Assembly: GCA_025769875.1 (NCBI GenBank)
Contig: JAGFNK010000180.1
Location: 1-64,000, forward strand
Source: Russula earlei
Taxonomy: Eukaryota > Basidiomycota > Agaricomycetes > Russulales > Russulaceae
Length of the DNA: 64,000 nt
Direction: 5' to 3'
Of this stretch, positions 55,485 through 64,000 are shown in pieces. Every line of letters starts with the position of its first letter. Positions within the stretch are counted from its first letter, which is position 1. A program made the position numbers and the translations under genes. The notes beneath the pieces were generated by a model. That model saw nothing but the letters and a program-made list of their open reading frames with translations. It ran no database searches and was not told the DNA's origin.

Positions 55485-57746
55485 TCAGTGAAAGGGGCAT
55501 GATCTGACTGGGGCATAGCTGCGATGATAGGGAGGCACTAGGCAATGTGAGGCAGCATCTGCTGCCAATTGGTCGTGGCAATATTGGTGGGGTAGGGGAC
55601 AGTACTTGTTAAAATGTCCTACCTCGCCACAATACTTGCATCGGTTCCTTTTCCTCCTTCCTTCTATCATGTTCAGTTGCTGAGGCTCCGGAATGAAGTC
55701 AGCCGTTGCAGTAGACGCTTCCTCACTGCTGCTATAGGAATGGTAATAGATAGAGCTCTGGGGGGAAGGGTTTGGTGATGCTTCCGATCCTGCTCCTCCT
55801 CGAAGGCGCATACCAGACATGGTTTGGAGGACGCCCATCTCCTCTTCCGAATACCCTTGCACCGTCGTAGGTGTGGGGCTGGCTGGTACTGGTTCTGGGT
55901 CGGGGGTAGCATACCCCTGAGCGATGTCTGCCAAAGGCAGCTGAGGGACGAAGACGGGTAGAGGGGGAGTGGGCTGCCCAGCCCGATAGTTGGTGAGGAG
56001 TTCTTCAGCCCAGACACCTGGAGGGGTTTCTCCCTGGCTACAGCCTGCTTCTATGAACTCCCAACAACGTGAGCGTACTTTGGCTGCCGCCATTCTCTCC
56101 TTGGCTTCAGCCCTGCCTCTCTCTACTCCTCGCTTCTTGGCTAGGTACTTGCTGAGCTTGTAGCGCAGCTGCTTCTCCTCTTCTTCGAGCACCTTATAGT
56201 TAGCTTCCAGCGTCTCTTGTAAGGTGTAGAGATGGTCCAAGCGGTAGATTTCTGCCTGCAGCCCATAGTCACCTAGCAGGTAGAGGGTCTGTCTCCAGCG
56301 CCCTTCGAACTGCCTCTCTGTGTCGAAGCAGTCTAAGTCATGTTCGTCTTGGCCATAGTTATAGAGGTTATAGCAAGGGGTGGCCTGGAGGATCTCGCCA
56401 TAGTCTGCATGGCCTTCTCCATTCTTCCCCCTCACTCTCGGTTCTCCCAAGGCAATGTCATAGGCCACATACCTGGCCAGTTTGTTCCCCCAAGTCATGC
56501 CATCAGGGATGTCAATCCCTGTGTGGTGTCTGTCAGCGTCCCATCGTACCCAAGGCTCTCCAGGGTGGGCATCCTGGTCAAGAGTGCTGGTGGGGGACGT
56601 CACATCCCAATCCCCAGGCTGAACGTCGACTTGATCAGCAGGGGGTCCAAATTCGAGAGGACGCATATCTGCTTCTCCTTCTCCTGTGTTATGTTCATCC
56701 ATCTCTTGGAAGAAGGTGAGGAGGGAAGCATTGGGAGTGGTGATTTCAAGTGGCCCCTCTACACCAGAGAGGTCGGATTGGGGAACGATTTCATTAGTGG
56801 GAGTTTGGGACATTTGTGAGCGGTGATATGGGGATGAGGAAGTAGAGGGCATCTTTCGCTGGACTTTTATAACCTGTATGGCCGTGGGGTTCTTTCTGTG
56901 ATATTCCTCTATTAGTCTAGACGCTTTGATGTTCTCTACTGGCTCCCAAGAGTCATGGGCTTCGGAGTACCCTTCCCACCGGACTTGATACTCCAGTTGT
57001 TTCCTCCTTCCAGTTCGTCTCGAACCTAAAATCGTTGCTACTTCATATTCCTCTTCCCCTTCCACCAATTCTGCTTCTGGATTGGTGTAGTTGGCCCCAT
57101 GCTCCTCGGTTTCCTTGTAAGGTGTCAATAAGGAGGCATGAAACGCGTTATGGATCCTCCAGCGGCTAGGGAGATCCAATCTGTATGTCACCGGACTAAT
57201 CACCTCTGTGATTTCAAAGGGCCCATATTGTTTTGGGCGTAGTTTCACTGTAGGATGTGTCGTTTTTAGGTTGGTGCTGTCGAGCCATACCCTTTCTCCT
57301 TTCTGATAAGGTTGGAAACTACTTCTTCGCTTCCACATTAGGGAAGCGATCTTCATCGCTTCTTGTGCCTGTGATCTCGCTTCCTGGATCCGGACTTTCC
57401 AATTGTCTATTCTTGGTATCTTGCTTCCCCAATTTGGCTGGTGTGCCTTGGGCGTAAAGCCCATCCATAAGAAGAAAGGGGATTGTCTGGTTGTCTCTGA
57501 AACGTTAGAATTCATTGTGTATTGCACCAGAGGCAGCCAATCCACCCAATCATCTTGTTGGTGGTTGCAAAAGATTCTTAGCGATGTTTCCATTGTCTGA
57601 TTCATTCTTTCTGATTGTCCATCTGTCTGGGGATGGTAGGCAGTGCTGATATTCTGTTTGATATGCAGCTGGTCGCAAAGTTCCCTAATGAACTTGGAAC
57701 TTATTAGTTTATCTCGATCGGATATGATCTTGCTTGGTACTCCCAC
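55485..57746 (-). CDS. Family C Pol: integrase C-terminus, chromodomain and long zinc-knuckle extension
   Basis: 753 codons. About residues 1-100 hold the end of the integrase core (SDRDKLISSKFIREL, STAYHPQTDGQSERMNQ); 130-230 the GPF-like and FHASLL blocks; about 235-290 a chromodomain (YQVRWEGYSEAHDSWEPVEN). Then some 460 residues not normally part of Pol: an acidic Pro/Ser linker, PGEPWVRWDADRHHTG, GMTWGNKLARYVAYDIALGE, LGDYGLQAEIYRLDHL, a coiled-coil-like EANYKVLEEEEKQLRYKLSK segment, and near the end a CCHC knuckle CKYCGEVGHFNKYC followed by PHQYC. The related arrangement in E1 suggests a conserved module. A frameshift near 57740 separates it from upstream Pol. Confidence 0.85.
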   Translation of the reverse strand: MGVPSKIISDRDKLISSKFIRELCDQLHIKQNISTAYHPQTDGQSERMNQTMETSLRIFCNHQQDDWVDWLPLVQYTMNSNVSETTRQSPFFLWMGFTPKAHQPNWGSKIPRIDNWKVRIQEARSQAQEAMKIASLMWKRRSSFQPYQKGERVWLDSTNLKTTHPTVKLRPKQYGPFEITEVISPVTYRLDLPSRWRIHNAFHASLLTPYKETEEHGANYTNPEAELVEGEEEYEVATILGSRRTGRRKQLEYQVRWEGYSEAHDSWEPVENIKASRLIEEYHRKNPTAIQVIKVQRKMPSTSSSPYHRSQMSQTPTNEIVPQSDLSGVEGPLEITTPNASLLTFFQEMDEHNTGEGEADMRPLEFGPPADQVDVQPGDWDVTSPTSTLDQDAHPGEPWVRWDADRHHTGIDIPDGMTWGNKLARYVAYDIALGEPRVRGKNGEGHADYGEILQATPCYNLYNYGQDEHDLDCFDTERQFEGRWRQTLYLLGDYGLQAEIYRLDHLYTLQETLEANYKVLEEEEKQLRYKLSKYLAKKRGVERGRAEAKERMAAAKVRSRCWEFIEAGCSQGETPPGVWAEELLTNYRAGQPTPPLPVFVPQLPLADIAQGYATPDPEPVPASPTPTTVQGYSEEEMGVLQTMSGMRLRGGAGSEASPNPSPQSSIYYHSYSSSEEASTATADFIPEPQQLNMIEGRRKRNRCKYCGEVGHFNKYCPLPHQYCHDQLAADAASHCLVPPYHRSYAPVRSCPFH

Positions 57747-59172
57747 AAAGTGGGAATATTCTGTCCTTGTAGAGCTGTGCTAGCTCTTCTGCGTCCATTT
57801 CTTCTTTGCAAGGAAGCAAGATGACGCCTTTAGTACAATCGTGGTCAGTGACAGTCAATATACTGTCATATCCCTTCGACTTTGGTAATTTGACCACAAA
57901 GTCCATGCTGACGGTCGAGAAGGGAGTAGCCCCTTCTTCCGGTGGAATGGGATACAGGGGAGGTCGATTTGGATGAGTGTTTGACTTGTTACTTTGGCAA
58001 ATTGCGCATCCTTCCACATATCGGTCGACAAAGCGTCTCATGGTGGGCCACCAGTAGTATCGCATCATTCCCAGTAATGTTTTAGCTTTTCCTGGGTGTC
58101 CTGCTGTAACCACCAAGGCTTCATTCTTCCACCATAAGTTATGTCGCTTCTCTAGTCGGTGTCTCTGTACCCAATCAAGTAACTTCGATCGGTGTCTTTC
58201 TTCTCCTTGTTGATTCTTTATCCGTTCTTCCAATGCAGTAGTGTGCATTACTCGAATAAAAAGATGGTCAGGTAGCGCGACCACTTCTTCTTTATCCCCT
58301 TGTCCATCGTCAAGGTCAGGTCTCCTTGACAGGGCATCTGCTTTATTCCTTGCCCCTGCCTGATGTTTCAATTCTAAGTCGAAGTCCGCCAAGAAGGTAA
58401 TGTATCTTGCTACTCGACCATTTATTCGCTGAGGGTGTCGGTAATGCAACAGGTTCGCATGGTCTGTATAAACCACCACCTTATGCTTTGCTCCCATGAG
58501 TAGGTGTCGCCAGTGTTTCAAGGCTCGCACCATGGCTAAGAACTCTTTGTCCCATATGTCGTAGTTCTTCTCTGCTTGTTTCAAGGCTGCTGAGAAGTAA
58601 CCTATTGGCCTCCTCTTTCCTTGTTCGTCTTTCTGGAATAATACTGCTCCAATGGCATAATTGGACGCGTCTACTTCCAGTTCAAAGGGTCGCTCCTCAT
58701 CAGGATGGAGCAGGACAGGGTCAGAAGATACTATCTGGATAAGTCGTTCCAGAGCATCTTTGCATTCTTGGGTCCATTCAAATGGCACCCCTTTCTTTGT
58801 CAAGGCAATAATGGGTCGAGCAATCTGACTGAATCCTCGAATGAAAGCCCTATTGTAACTGAGGACTCCCATGACTTTGCGCACTTCGTGTACGTCCTTG
58901 ATTTCCCGAGGCCAGTCCGTGATTCCTCGGACTTTGGAGGCCTCAATCTTCATCTTCCCTTCGTCTATGTCCCATCCTAGCATGGTTAGTTTTCGCACCA
59001 TGAACTGGCACTTCTGGGGTTTCAGGAAGTATGACTTCTTCTGCATCAGCGTGAGTAGTTCGTTGACACATTGCTCATGGATTTCTAGTTGTTCAGGACT
59101 GTCCCCCGTGGCAATTCCAAAGTCATCCAGATAGTTGACCAGTGTATTCTGCCCATCGGTCCAGCCAGTCAC
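57709..59172 (-). CDS. Family C Pol: RT palm end, RNase H, integrase N-terminal half
   Basis: Begins at the RT active site (VNYLDDFGIATGD, about 59110-59140), followed by the RT thumb (WDIDEGKMKIEASKVRGI), RNase H (ELEVDASNYAIGAVLFQK, WDKEFLAMVRALKHWRHLL, KADALSRRPD) and integrase (HPGKAKTLLGMMRYYWWP, GCAICQSNK, VSMDFVVKLPKSKGYDS). The frame is lost after KDRIFPLCG near 57745. Catalytic residues seen in RT, RNase H and integrase are intact. Confidence 0.92.
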   Translation of the reverse strand: MTGWTDGQNTLVNYLDDFGIATGDSPEQLEIHEQCVNELLTLMQKKSYFLKPQKCQFMVRKLTMLGWDIDEGKMKIEASKVRGITDWPREIKDVHEVRKVMGVLSYNRAFIRGFSQIARPIIALTKKGVPFEWTQECKDALERLIQIVSSDPVLLHPDEERPFELEVDASNYAIGAVLFQKDEQGKRRPIGYFSAALKQAEKNYDIWDKEFLAMVRALKHWRHLLMGAKHKVVVYTDHANLLHYRHPQRINGRVARYITFLADFDLELKHQAGARNKADALSRRPDLDDGQGDKEEVVALPDHLFIRVMHTTALEERIKNQQGEERHRSKLLDWVQRHRLEKRHNLWWKNEALVVTAGHPGKAKTLLGMMRYYWWPTMRRFVDRYVEGCAICQSNKSNTHPNRPPLYPIPPEEGATPFSTVSMDFVVKLPKSKGYDSILTVTDHDCTKGVILLPCKEEMDAEELAQLYKDRIFPLCGSTKQDHIRSR

Positions 59173-59779
59173 CGAAGTCTCTTCTCATCAGCCTAGTAAA
59201 GAAGGCTGGTGCGTTCTTGAGCCCAAAATACATGACGTTGGGCAGGTAGGTTCCATATGGCGTCTTGAAGGCTGCCTTCCAGCGATCTCCTTCTGCCAGT
59301 CGCACATTATTGTATCCCCATCGTATATCGAATTTGGAGAAGACCTTTTTCCCTCGGAGTCTTTCCACCTCTTGTTCCAGATGTGGTAAAGGTTCATTGT
59401 CTCGTCTGGTCCACTGATTTAGTCGTCGATAGTCTACAATGATCCTCTTCTCCTTGCTGTCCTTCTTGCCAATGAAGAACACTGGAGATGTGTAGCTGGA
59501 TGGACCTGGAGTGATGTATCGCTTCTCTACTTCATCAGCTAGGAATTTCTTGAGGTATTCTCGCTCATCTCGTGTTAGGGGGTACACTTTGCAGTTTAGT
59601 TCCTTTGGTGCATCAGGTAACAGCTCTATCTGCATAGTCTGGTTCCCTTGGTGGTGGGAACCTCTGGGACTTCTCTTCTGAGAAGACATCTGCAAAGCGG
59701 TGGAATTGCTTTGGAACATTGGCAAGGGGATCCTCTCCTTCCTGTGGTTTAATCGACTGCTGGGCCCACTTCTGAGCAA
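59123..59779 (-). CDS. Family C Pol: RT N-terminal part
   Basis: Carries the RT fingers and palm: LTRDEREYLKKFL, TSPVFFIGKKD, RIIVDYRRLNQWT, KFDIRWGYNNVRLAEGD, AFKTPYGTYLPNVMYFGLKN. A frameshift near 59150 separates it from the YLDD motif. A further shift lies near 59690, where the FSEEKSQRFPP-type segment reads in another frame. Confidence 0.9.
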   Translation of the reverse strand: MLRSGPSSRLNHRKERIPLPMFQSNSTALQMSSQKRSPRGSHHQGNQTMQIELLPDAPKELNCKVYPLTRDEREYLKKFLADEVEKRYITPGPSSYTSPVFFIGKKDSKEKRIIVDYRRLNQWTRRDNEPLPHLEQEVERLRGKKVFSKFDIRWGYNNVRLAEGDRWKAAFKTPYGTYLPNVMYFGLKNAPAFFTRLMRRDFGDWLDRWAEYTGQLSG

Positions 59780-60288
59780 TAGTCGTCTTTCTGTAGGTAA
59801 ATGGCTTCCCCTTTCTTCAATTGTCGGTTTTCATCTCTTGCTCGCTTTTGGAGTTTTGCGACATAGAGATCCAGGTACTTGTATCGAGCAGTCTCAATCT
59901 GTACCGTTCCTTCCATCAGCTGTCCTTTCTTCCAGTTGATGGTGGGGTCGAATTCATATAGGAAGGGATATCCCAGGATGACCCGATCCGTTCCTAAATC
60001 TGTGAGATAGAACCTTTGCAAGCTCTCCTTCTCCTTGTATCGGACGCGAAGCCAGCAGTAATGAGTGAGTTCCCCTTGCTTATTCTGGGTTCCGTCGACG
60101 TTTCGTACTACCATGGGTTCATGTAGTTCTTGTTTCCCAATCTTCAGTCTTTTCCAAGCTGAGTGATCGATGAAGTTCTCTGTTGCTCCACTGTCCAGTA
60201 GAGCAGATTCCTCGGCCGTTGTGTGTGCAGTGACGAAAGTGAATGGAATATTCATAGCATTCAGTCTTCTAATGTACACTTGCAACAC
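59749..60288 (-). CDS. Family C retropepsin-like protease
   Basis: The active site reads LLDSGATENFIDHS, with NVDGTQNKQGEL (flap region) and LGTDRVILGYPFLYEFDP (C-terminal hydrophobic-hydrophobic-Gly). It is intact as a domain and follows Gag closely, so it would be the first Pol domain. Confidence 0.9.
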   Translation of the reverse strand: MLQVYIRRLNAMNIPFTFVTAHTTAEESALLDSGATENFIDHSAWKRLKIGKQELHEPMVVRNVDGTQNKQGELTHYCWLRVRYKEKESLQRFYLTDLGTDRVILGYPFLYEFDPTINWKKGQLMEGTVQIETARYKYLDLYVAKLQKRARDENRQLKKGEAIYLQKDDYCSEVGPAVD

Positions 60289-60326
60289 ACTATTCTTCCT
60301 AAGCCAGGCCGTCGACTTAGGTGTTC

Positions 60327-62450
60327 CTAAAAACCCTGTTCCATCAGTTCTTCCAACAAGTCCTCCTTCTGTTTGGTGGACATCTTCTTTATGGACGCCG
60401 AGGAGGAGCTCTTGTTATAGGTAGGAGGAGGAGATGTAGATCGTCCGGAGACAGTGCTTTCATTTCCACTGTCCCCTGAGTCGTCCTCCTTCTCTGTTTC
60501 CAGAGCTCGAGCTTTCCCTTTGTCCCTTGGGTTACTTGATTTCTTCTTGACTCTGTCCTTGTCAGGACAGTTCCGACTGATATGTCCTGCTTTCTTGCAG
60601 ATGAAGCATTTCCCTTCTGCTAGCAGTTTCTTCTTTTCCTCTGTCAGAGGAGGACGTCGCTTGGTCCTTGCTGCATCAGTGGATACTGAGTCCACTTCCA
60701 TTGCATTTGGATCTCTTTGGTTTCGCCTTTTCCCAGCCTGTAGGGATTTCATGCGATTTTCCCTGGTGGTCAACGATCCACCTCCAGATCCAATATTGGC
60801 TTTCATGAGCTGGTCTCTGGCCTGTTCTTCCCTAGCAGCATTGATCCATGCTCGTAGATCATTGATGGCAGGTATGTCTCTGACTGGTCGATTGTAGATT
60901 CGTCGCACCAGCCAGGTGATTAGGCCAGCCTTGTAGGCTTCTACTGCTCCTGGTGAATTCTGGTCCCATCCTGCTTTACTGAGCAGAACAAGGAATTTGC
61001 TGGTATAGTCATCCAGCGATGCTGCTTTAGACATGGACAATTGTTGTAGCTCCATGAAAGCGTCTTCAGGCTCTGTGGTGTCTTTGAATTCTCTGAAGAA
61101 GTCATCCACAAATTCGGTCCAAAAGAGCATGTCAGTTGGATCTAGCTTGCACTGGTGCATAAGGAGACGGCGGGTCCCCATTTCTTTTTGCTTCTACCAG
61201 GTTCGTTTGGTTGACCACCCATTCATGTACTTTCTCTCCTTTGATGTAGGTGAGAGCTAGGGCTACTCGCTTCATTGGAATAGTCATGGTCGGGTTGTCG
61301 CTGTTGAGCAGATTCCATAGATTGAAATCCTGGACAAAGTACTTCGTCTTTTTCCTGTCTCCTTTGAAGACTTCAGGAGGGTCTCCTTTTAGAGATCCGT
61401 TGCCCCCATGGGGGCCTGGTGCCGGCTGAGGTGCCAGATTCGCTCCTGGTCCTACAGGAGGTGCTGCCGGTGGTCCCCCTCCTGGAGGGCCTCCTCCGGG
61501 TGGGCCTCCTCCTGGTACTGGTGGACCTGCAGGTCCGAAGGGGACTCCTCCACCTCCAGGTGGTCCTCCTGCTCCAGGTGGACCTCCTCCAGGGTTTACT
61601 ACGATGGTGGGCCCTGTTCTTCCACCTGCTGTCTGGGTGGCAATGGTGGCTGTCTGCGTTGCTGCAATGGTAGCCATTTCGACTGATATTTCTGGCTCTT
61701 CAACGATTGTTGGTTCAATGGGCGAGACGTGTACTGTCTGCTCTAGTCTTTCAGCTAGCTCCAATACTTCTGGTGCTTCTGCTTTCTGATCTGTAGTCGG
61801 AGGGTCCGACTGTTCTGTTTCTCCACTTGATGACTTTTGTATCAATGGAGCTGGGTCGTCTACTACTGGGTCTCTGGCTTCCCAATGAGTAGTATAAGGA
61901 TCTGTCTTGGTTCCTAAACCTAGGACCTTATATTCGTCGATGTCTTCGTCCTCTCCTGCGTAAGGGACGTCCTTTGTGGTAATCAACAAAGTACCACTGA
62001 TCGTTGATGTATTCGCAAGGAAGGATAGCTTCCTTTGTATCGGACCTCGTATCTGTTAGGTCCTTCCTGGTCTGCCCAACACCAGAGGGCAGTTCCTTTG
62101 ATTCCTGAGGGTAGATCGTCCCTCTCTCTAGCTTTGAACCAACCAAATTTGGTTCCTTGCTTTGATTTCTGGTTGAACTTTACGCGTATGCTATGTTCTC
62201 CCTTCGATTTCCAGTTTGTCCACTCGCCACTGCCTTTCCTAGGGAGTCGGGACTTGTCTGCCCTCTTACCACTGTCTATGCCAATGACAGTAGGGGTCTT
62301 TACAGAAGTATGCGTGTGTCCAACCGTGCTGCTCGTCAAGAGTCACGTAGTACACCTTCTTCTTGTCGTGGAGAGGTCTGTATAGATTCTCTCCCTTGAC
62401 TACTTCAGCATAGGTTGCTGACCGTATGATGACTAGATCCTAGTCCTAAG
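60327..62450 (-). CDS. Family C Gag with CCHC zinc knuckle, frameshifted
   Basis: From right to left: an N-terminal part in shifting frames (VYYVTLDEQHGWTHAYF near 62340; SGEWTNWKSKGEHSIRVKF; ILPCEYINDQWYFVDY near 62000), a Pro/Gly-rich linker (61400-61600, GGGPPGGGPPGG type), a capsid-like region (FKGDRKKTKYFVQDFNLW, ALALTYIKGEKVHEWV, LITWLVRRIYNRPVRDIPA), then the knuckle CFICKKAGHISRNC (about 60560-60600) and an acidic Ser-rich tail. A frameshift near 61165 separates the linker-capsid join. Confidence 0.87.
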
Positions 62451-62492
62451 GCTTCCTGCCTATTTCTGGTTTGCTTTCACAGCGATGTCTGT

Positions 62493-62509
62493 GATAGAAG
62501 CTTGGCTTA
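62493..62509 (-). promoter_or_regulatory. Family C primer-binding site, self-priming type
   Basis: The minus strand reads TAAGCCAAGCTT right after the 5' LTR. It is complementary at 11 of 12 positions to AAGCTTGACTTA at 62715 down to 62704, which lies 35 nt from the TATA box (TATATAA starting at 62750), at the predicted RNA 5' end. No tRNA-type TGG start is present. Confidence 0.55.
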
Positions 62510-63963
62510 TGTTAAGGCTCCAAAGTGCCTTAAATAAGATCAATGGTTGCGTCTATGAACGCGTCCTACCAATGCAGATATGCTTGAGTCAAGCAAGCAA
62601 TACTTGTGGAGGGGAAGGAGTATTAGATCCTTCTGGAGTATGGCAACAAGATGAGAGGGGCTCTGCAGATGGGGTAGGAGTCAACTGTTTGGTATTGGCA
62701 AACTAAGTCAAGCTTAGGGCTCAACTGCTACAGACTGGGGGCTTTATATAGCCCTACAGGGATAAGGTTCGTGCTACTGTAGTACTGGGTGGTGTTATAG
62801 AAGCAAAAGGCGGCTCATAGAAGTGAGGTTGCTTCTATGTAAATGATCTCGGTGCTGGAAGCATTAAGTGCTTCCCTAGTAGCAATCTTGGTGTCATAAG
62901 TACTTTCCTAATCAAGGAAGCGACGTACGTGGCAGTACGGGAACATCTGGAACAGAAGCAATGCTATTCATTGCTTCATTAGTACATCTTCAGAATGATA
63001 TGATCAACATGTTCCAAACACAATATCAATGGACATAAATTGTCAAGACACGTACTGCTGATCACTAAGGACTCAGGAGCAGGTGGGCAAGGGTCGGAAC
63101 AGATGATACGCAGCAAAGGCGGCGTTGAACAAGAGGACGAGCCAAACGACGAGGAGGTACCAGATGGGGACTGGTAGGTGTTGCAAGAGACAGAGGCGAA
63201 GGCTGGAGGCCAGTGTAGCAAGGGGCTTTAAACAAGGCGGTCGTTGAAGAGTACCTTGGAGGCGAGGGGAATCTTTAGACTGAGCGGTCGCAGGGGAGTA
63301 CCCAGGAAGATGAGAGTATCACAAATGGACAGTCTGACGACTGCCATGCTTCATTGGGGCTTATATACAGTGTACAGGGTCGATTACAAAGAACTGGGAC
63401 TATCTTAGACTCTTTGGTACCATCCAATAGGACTACAGAGGCATAAACTTGCTTGTGTCAAGTTTCAGGCTTACTGAGCGCATTACTGATCATTGTGGAG
63501 CGATGACATCATTATGATGTCACTGTGGAGCGCTTAGTGAGCCTATGAGGTCACTGTGGAGTCGCTCAGTCAGCCATGATGTCATTGGAGCCTTGATGAC
63601 ATCAGATGATTTATGCAACAGTTTCTAAGAGTTTGTGCCGCTGTTTTGGGTCCTTGGTGGCTGGGTGGCCATGTGGCTGCCACGCGATGATTGCCCGATT
63701 AGGAACCGGGTGCCTGGTCATGTTATAGTGCCTTTGCAATAGTGATATCTTGTACCGTAGGAGGGATAGCCCAGAAAATGGAAGGGAGTTGGCAATGCAA
63801 AGTGAGAGAGGTCTCTCTTGAGTGAAATAGGACAATCTACGGCCAGGACCTGGCCTTGGTTTGTAACATAAATGGTCAAGATCTGACACACACATGATGC
63901 AAACAGTGCAGTCCATAGTTCAGGTGTTCTGGCATCTTCTGGACCCCAAACCACTCAGTAACA
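62510..63963 (-). mobile_element. 5' LTR, family C, interrupted by a solo family-A LTR
   Basis: The parts 62510-63040 and 63874-63963 align with 54509-55095, except for 34 extra bp near 62878-62912 and scattered substitutions. The interruption is explained by the TAAAT-flanked insertion. Confidence 0.92.
63041..63868 (-). mobile_element. Solo LTR, family A, inside LTR C
   Basis: TGTCAAGACACG to TTTGTAACA, 828 bp, with TAAAT on both sides (63036-63040 and 63869-63873). Very similar to 17637-18466. Confidence 0.95.
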
Positions 63964-64000
63964 TGAGGGTGGCATGCTGGTGGTGATGATGATGATGTGA
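63964..64000. other. Right flank, GATGAT repeat
   Basis: Thirty-seven bases ending in GATGATGATGATG. It should continue the Tnp2 gene if the chromovirus simply inserted, but this is too short to tell. Confidence 0.4.

Larger units (their letters stand above)
54509..63963 (-). mobile_element. Near-complete chromovirus, family C
   Basis: Minus-strand Ty3/gypsy element: 3' LTR 54509-55095, internal part 55096-62509, 5' LTR 62510-63963 with a nested solo LTR. Gag, protease, RT, RNase H, integrase, chromodomain and a long extension are present with a handful of frameshifts. It ends the visible Tnp2 gene. The outer 5 bp (ATTGT at left, TGAGG at right) do not match. Confidence 0.93.

Noticed and set aside
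62493..62509. tRNA primer site for the family C element
   Set aside because: No TGG-type start or recognisable tRNA 3' end complement; the self-complement to the LTR fits better.

Overview
The window looks like a repeat-rich stretch of a mushroom-forming basidiomycete (Agaricomycete) nuclear genome. The reasons are two FunK1-type protein kinase genes, spliceosomal introns of only about 40-75 nt, and a set of transposons typical of these fungi: chromodomain Ty3/gypsy, Ty1/copia, PIF/Harbinger with a Myb-like partner gene, Tc1/mariner, pogo, and a Tnp2 (CACTA-like) transposase. There is little single-copy sequence. Most of the window is a stack of transposons inserted into one another, and target-site duplications allow much of the order of events to be read.

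Layout. 1-4557: 3' end of a dead chromovirus with its 3' LTR (family A). About 5.5-10.3 kb: arm of a mariner-type repeat holding a Harbinger MITE (TSD TCA), which itself holds a 3.3 kb two-gene Harbinger element (TSD TTG). 10.3-28.3 kb: a minus-strand chromovirus (E1, LTR family B) cut in two by an 8,961 bp TA-flanked mariner-type element (12816-21776). That composite has terminal inverted repeats made of four ordered ~154 bp monomers, a Tc1-like transposase, fragments of host acetyl-CoA synthetase and PhoD-like phosphatase genes, and several LTRs. 28.3-46 kb: a pogo fragment, a long hairpin, an apparently intact FunK1 kinase, a GC-rich island with an SPFH/band-7 gene between two related proline/alanine-rich modules, a second FunK1 killed by two TGA codons, and a solo copia-type LTR. 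46.3-64 kb: a Tnp2 transposase gene interrupted twice, first by a complete copia element sitting in one of its introns (49373-54220) and then by a chromovirus (family C, 54509-63963) whose 5' LTR carries a solo family-A LTR.

Common threads. In two unrelated LTR families (B and C) the sequence just inside the 5' LTR is complementary to the predicted 5' end of the element's own RNA, as in Tf1-type self-priming. Five LTR families have a short palindrome at the predicted transcription start, about 34 nt from the TATA box. Pol of families B and C carries a long extension after the chromodomain that ends in a second zinc knuckle. In-frame stops in almost every dead gene are TGA where the family usually has arginine, which points to CpG decay (CGA to TGA). 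All statements on homology come from reading motifs by eye; no database search was possible.
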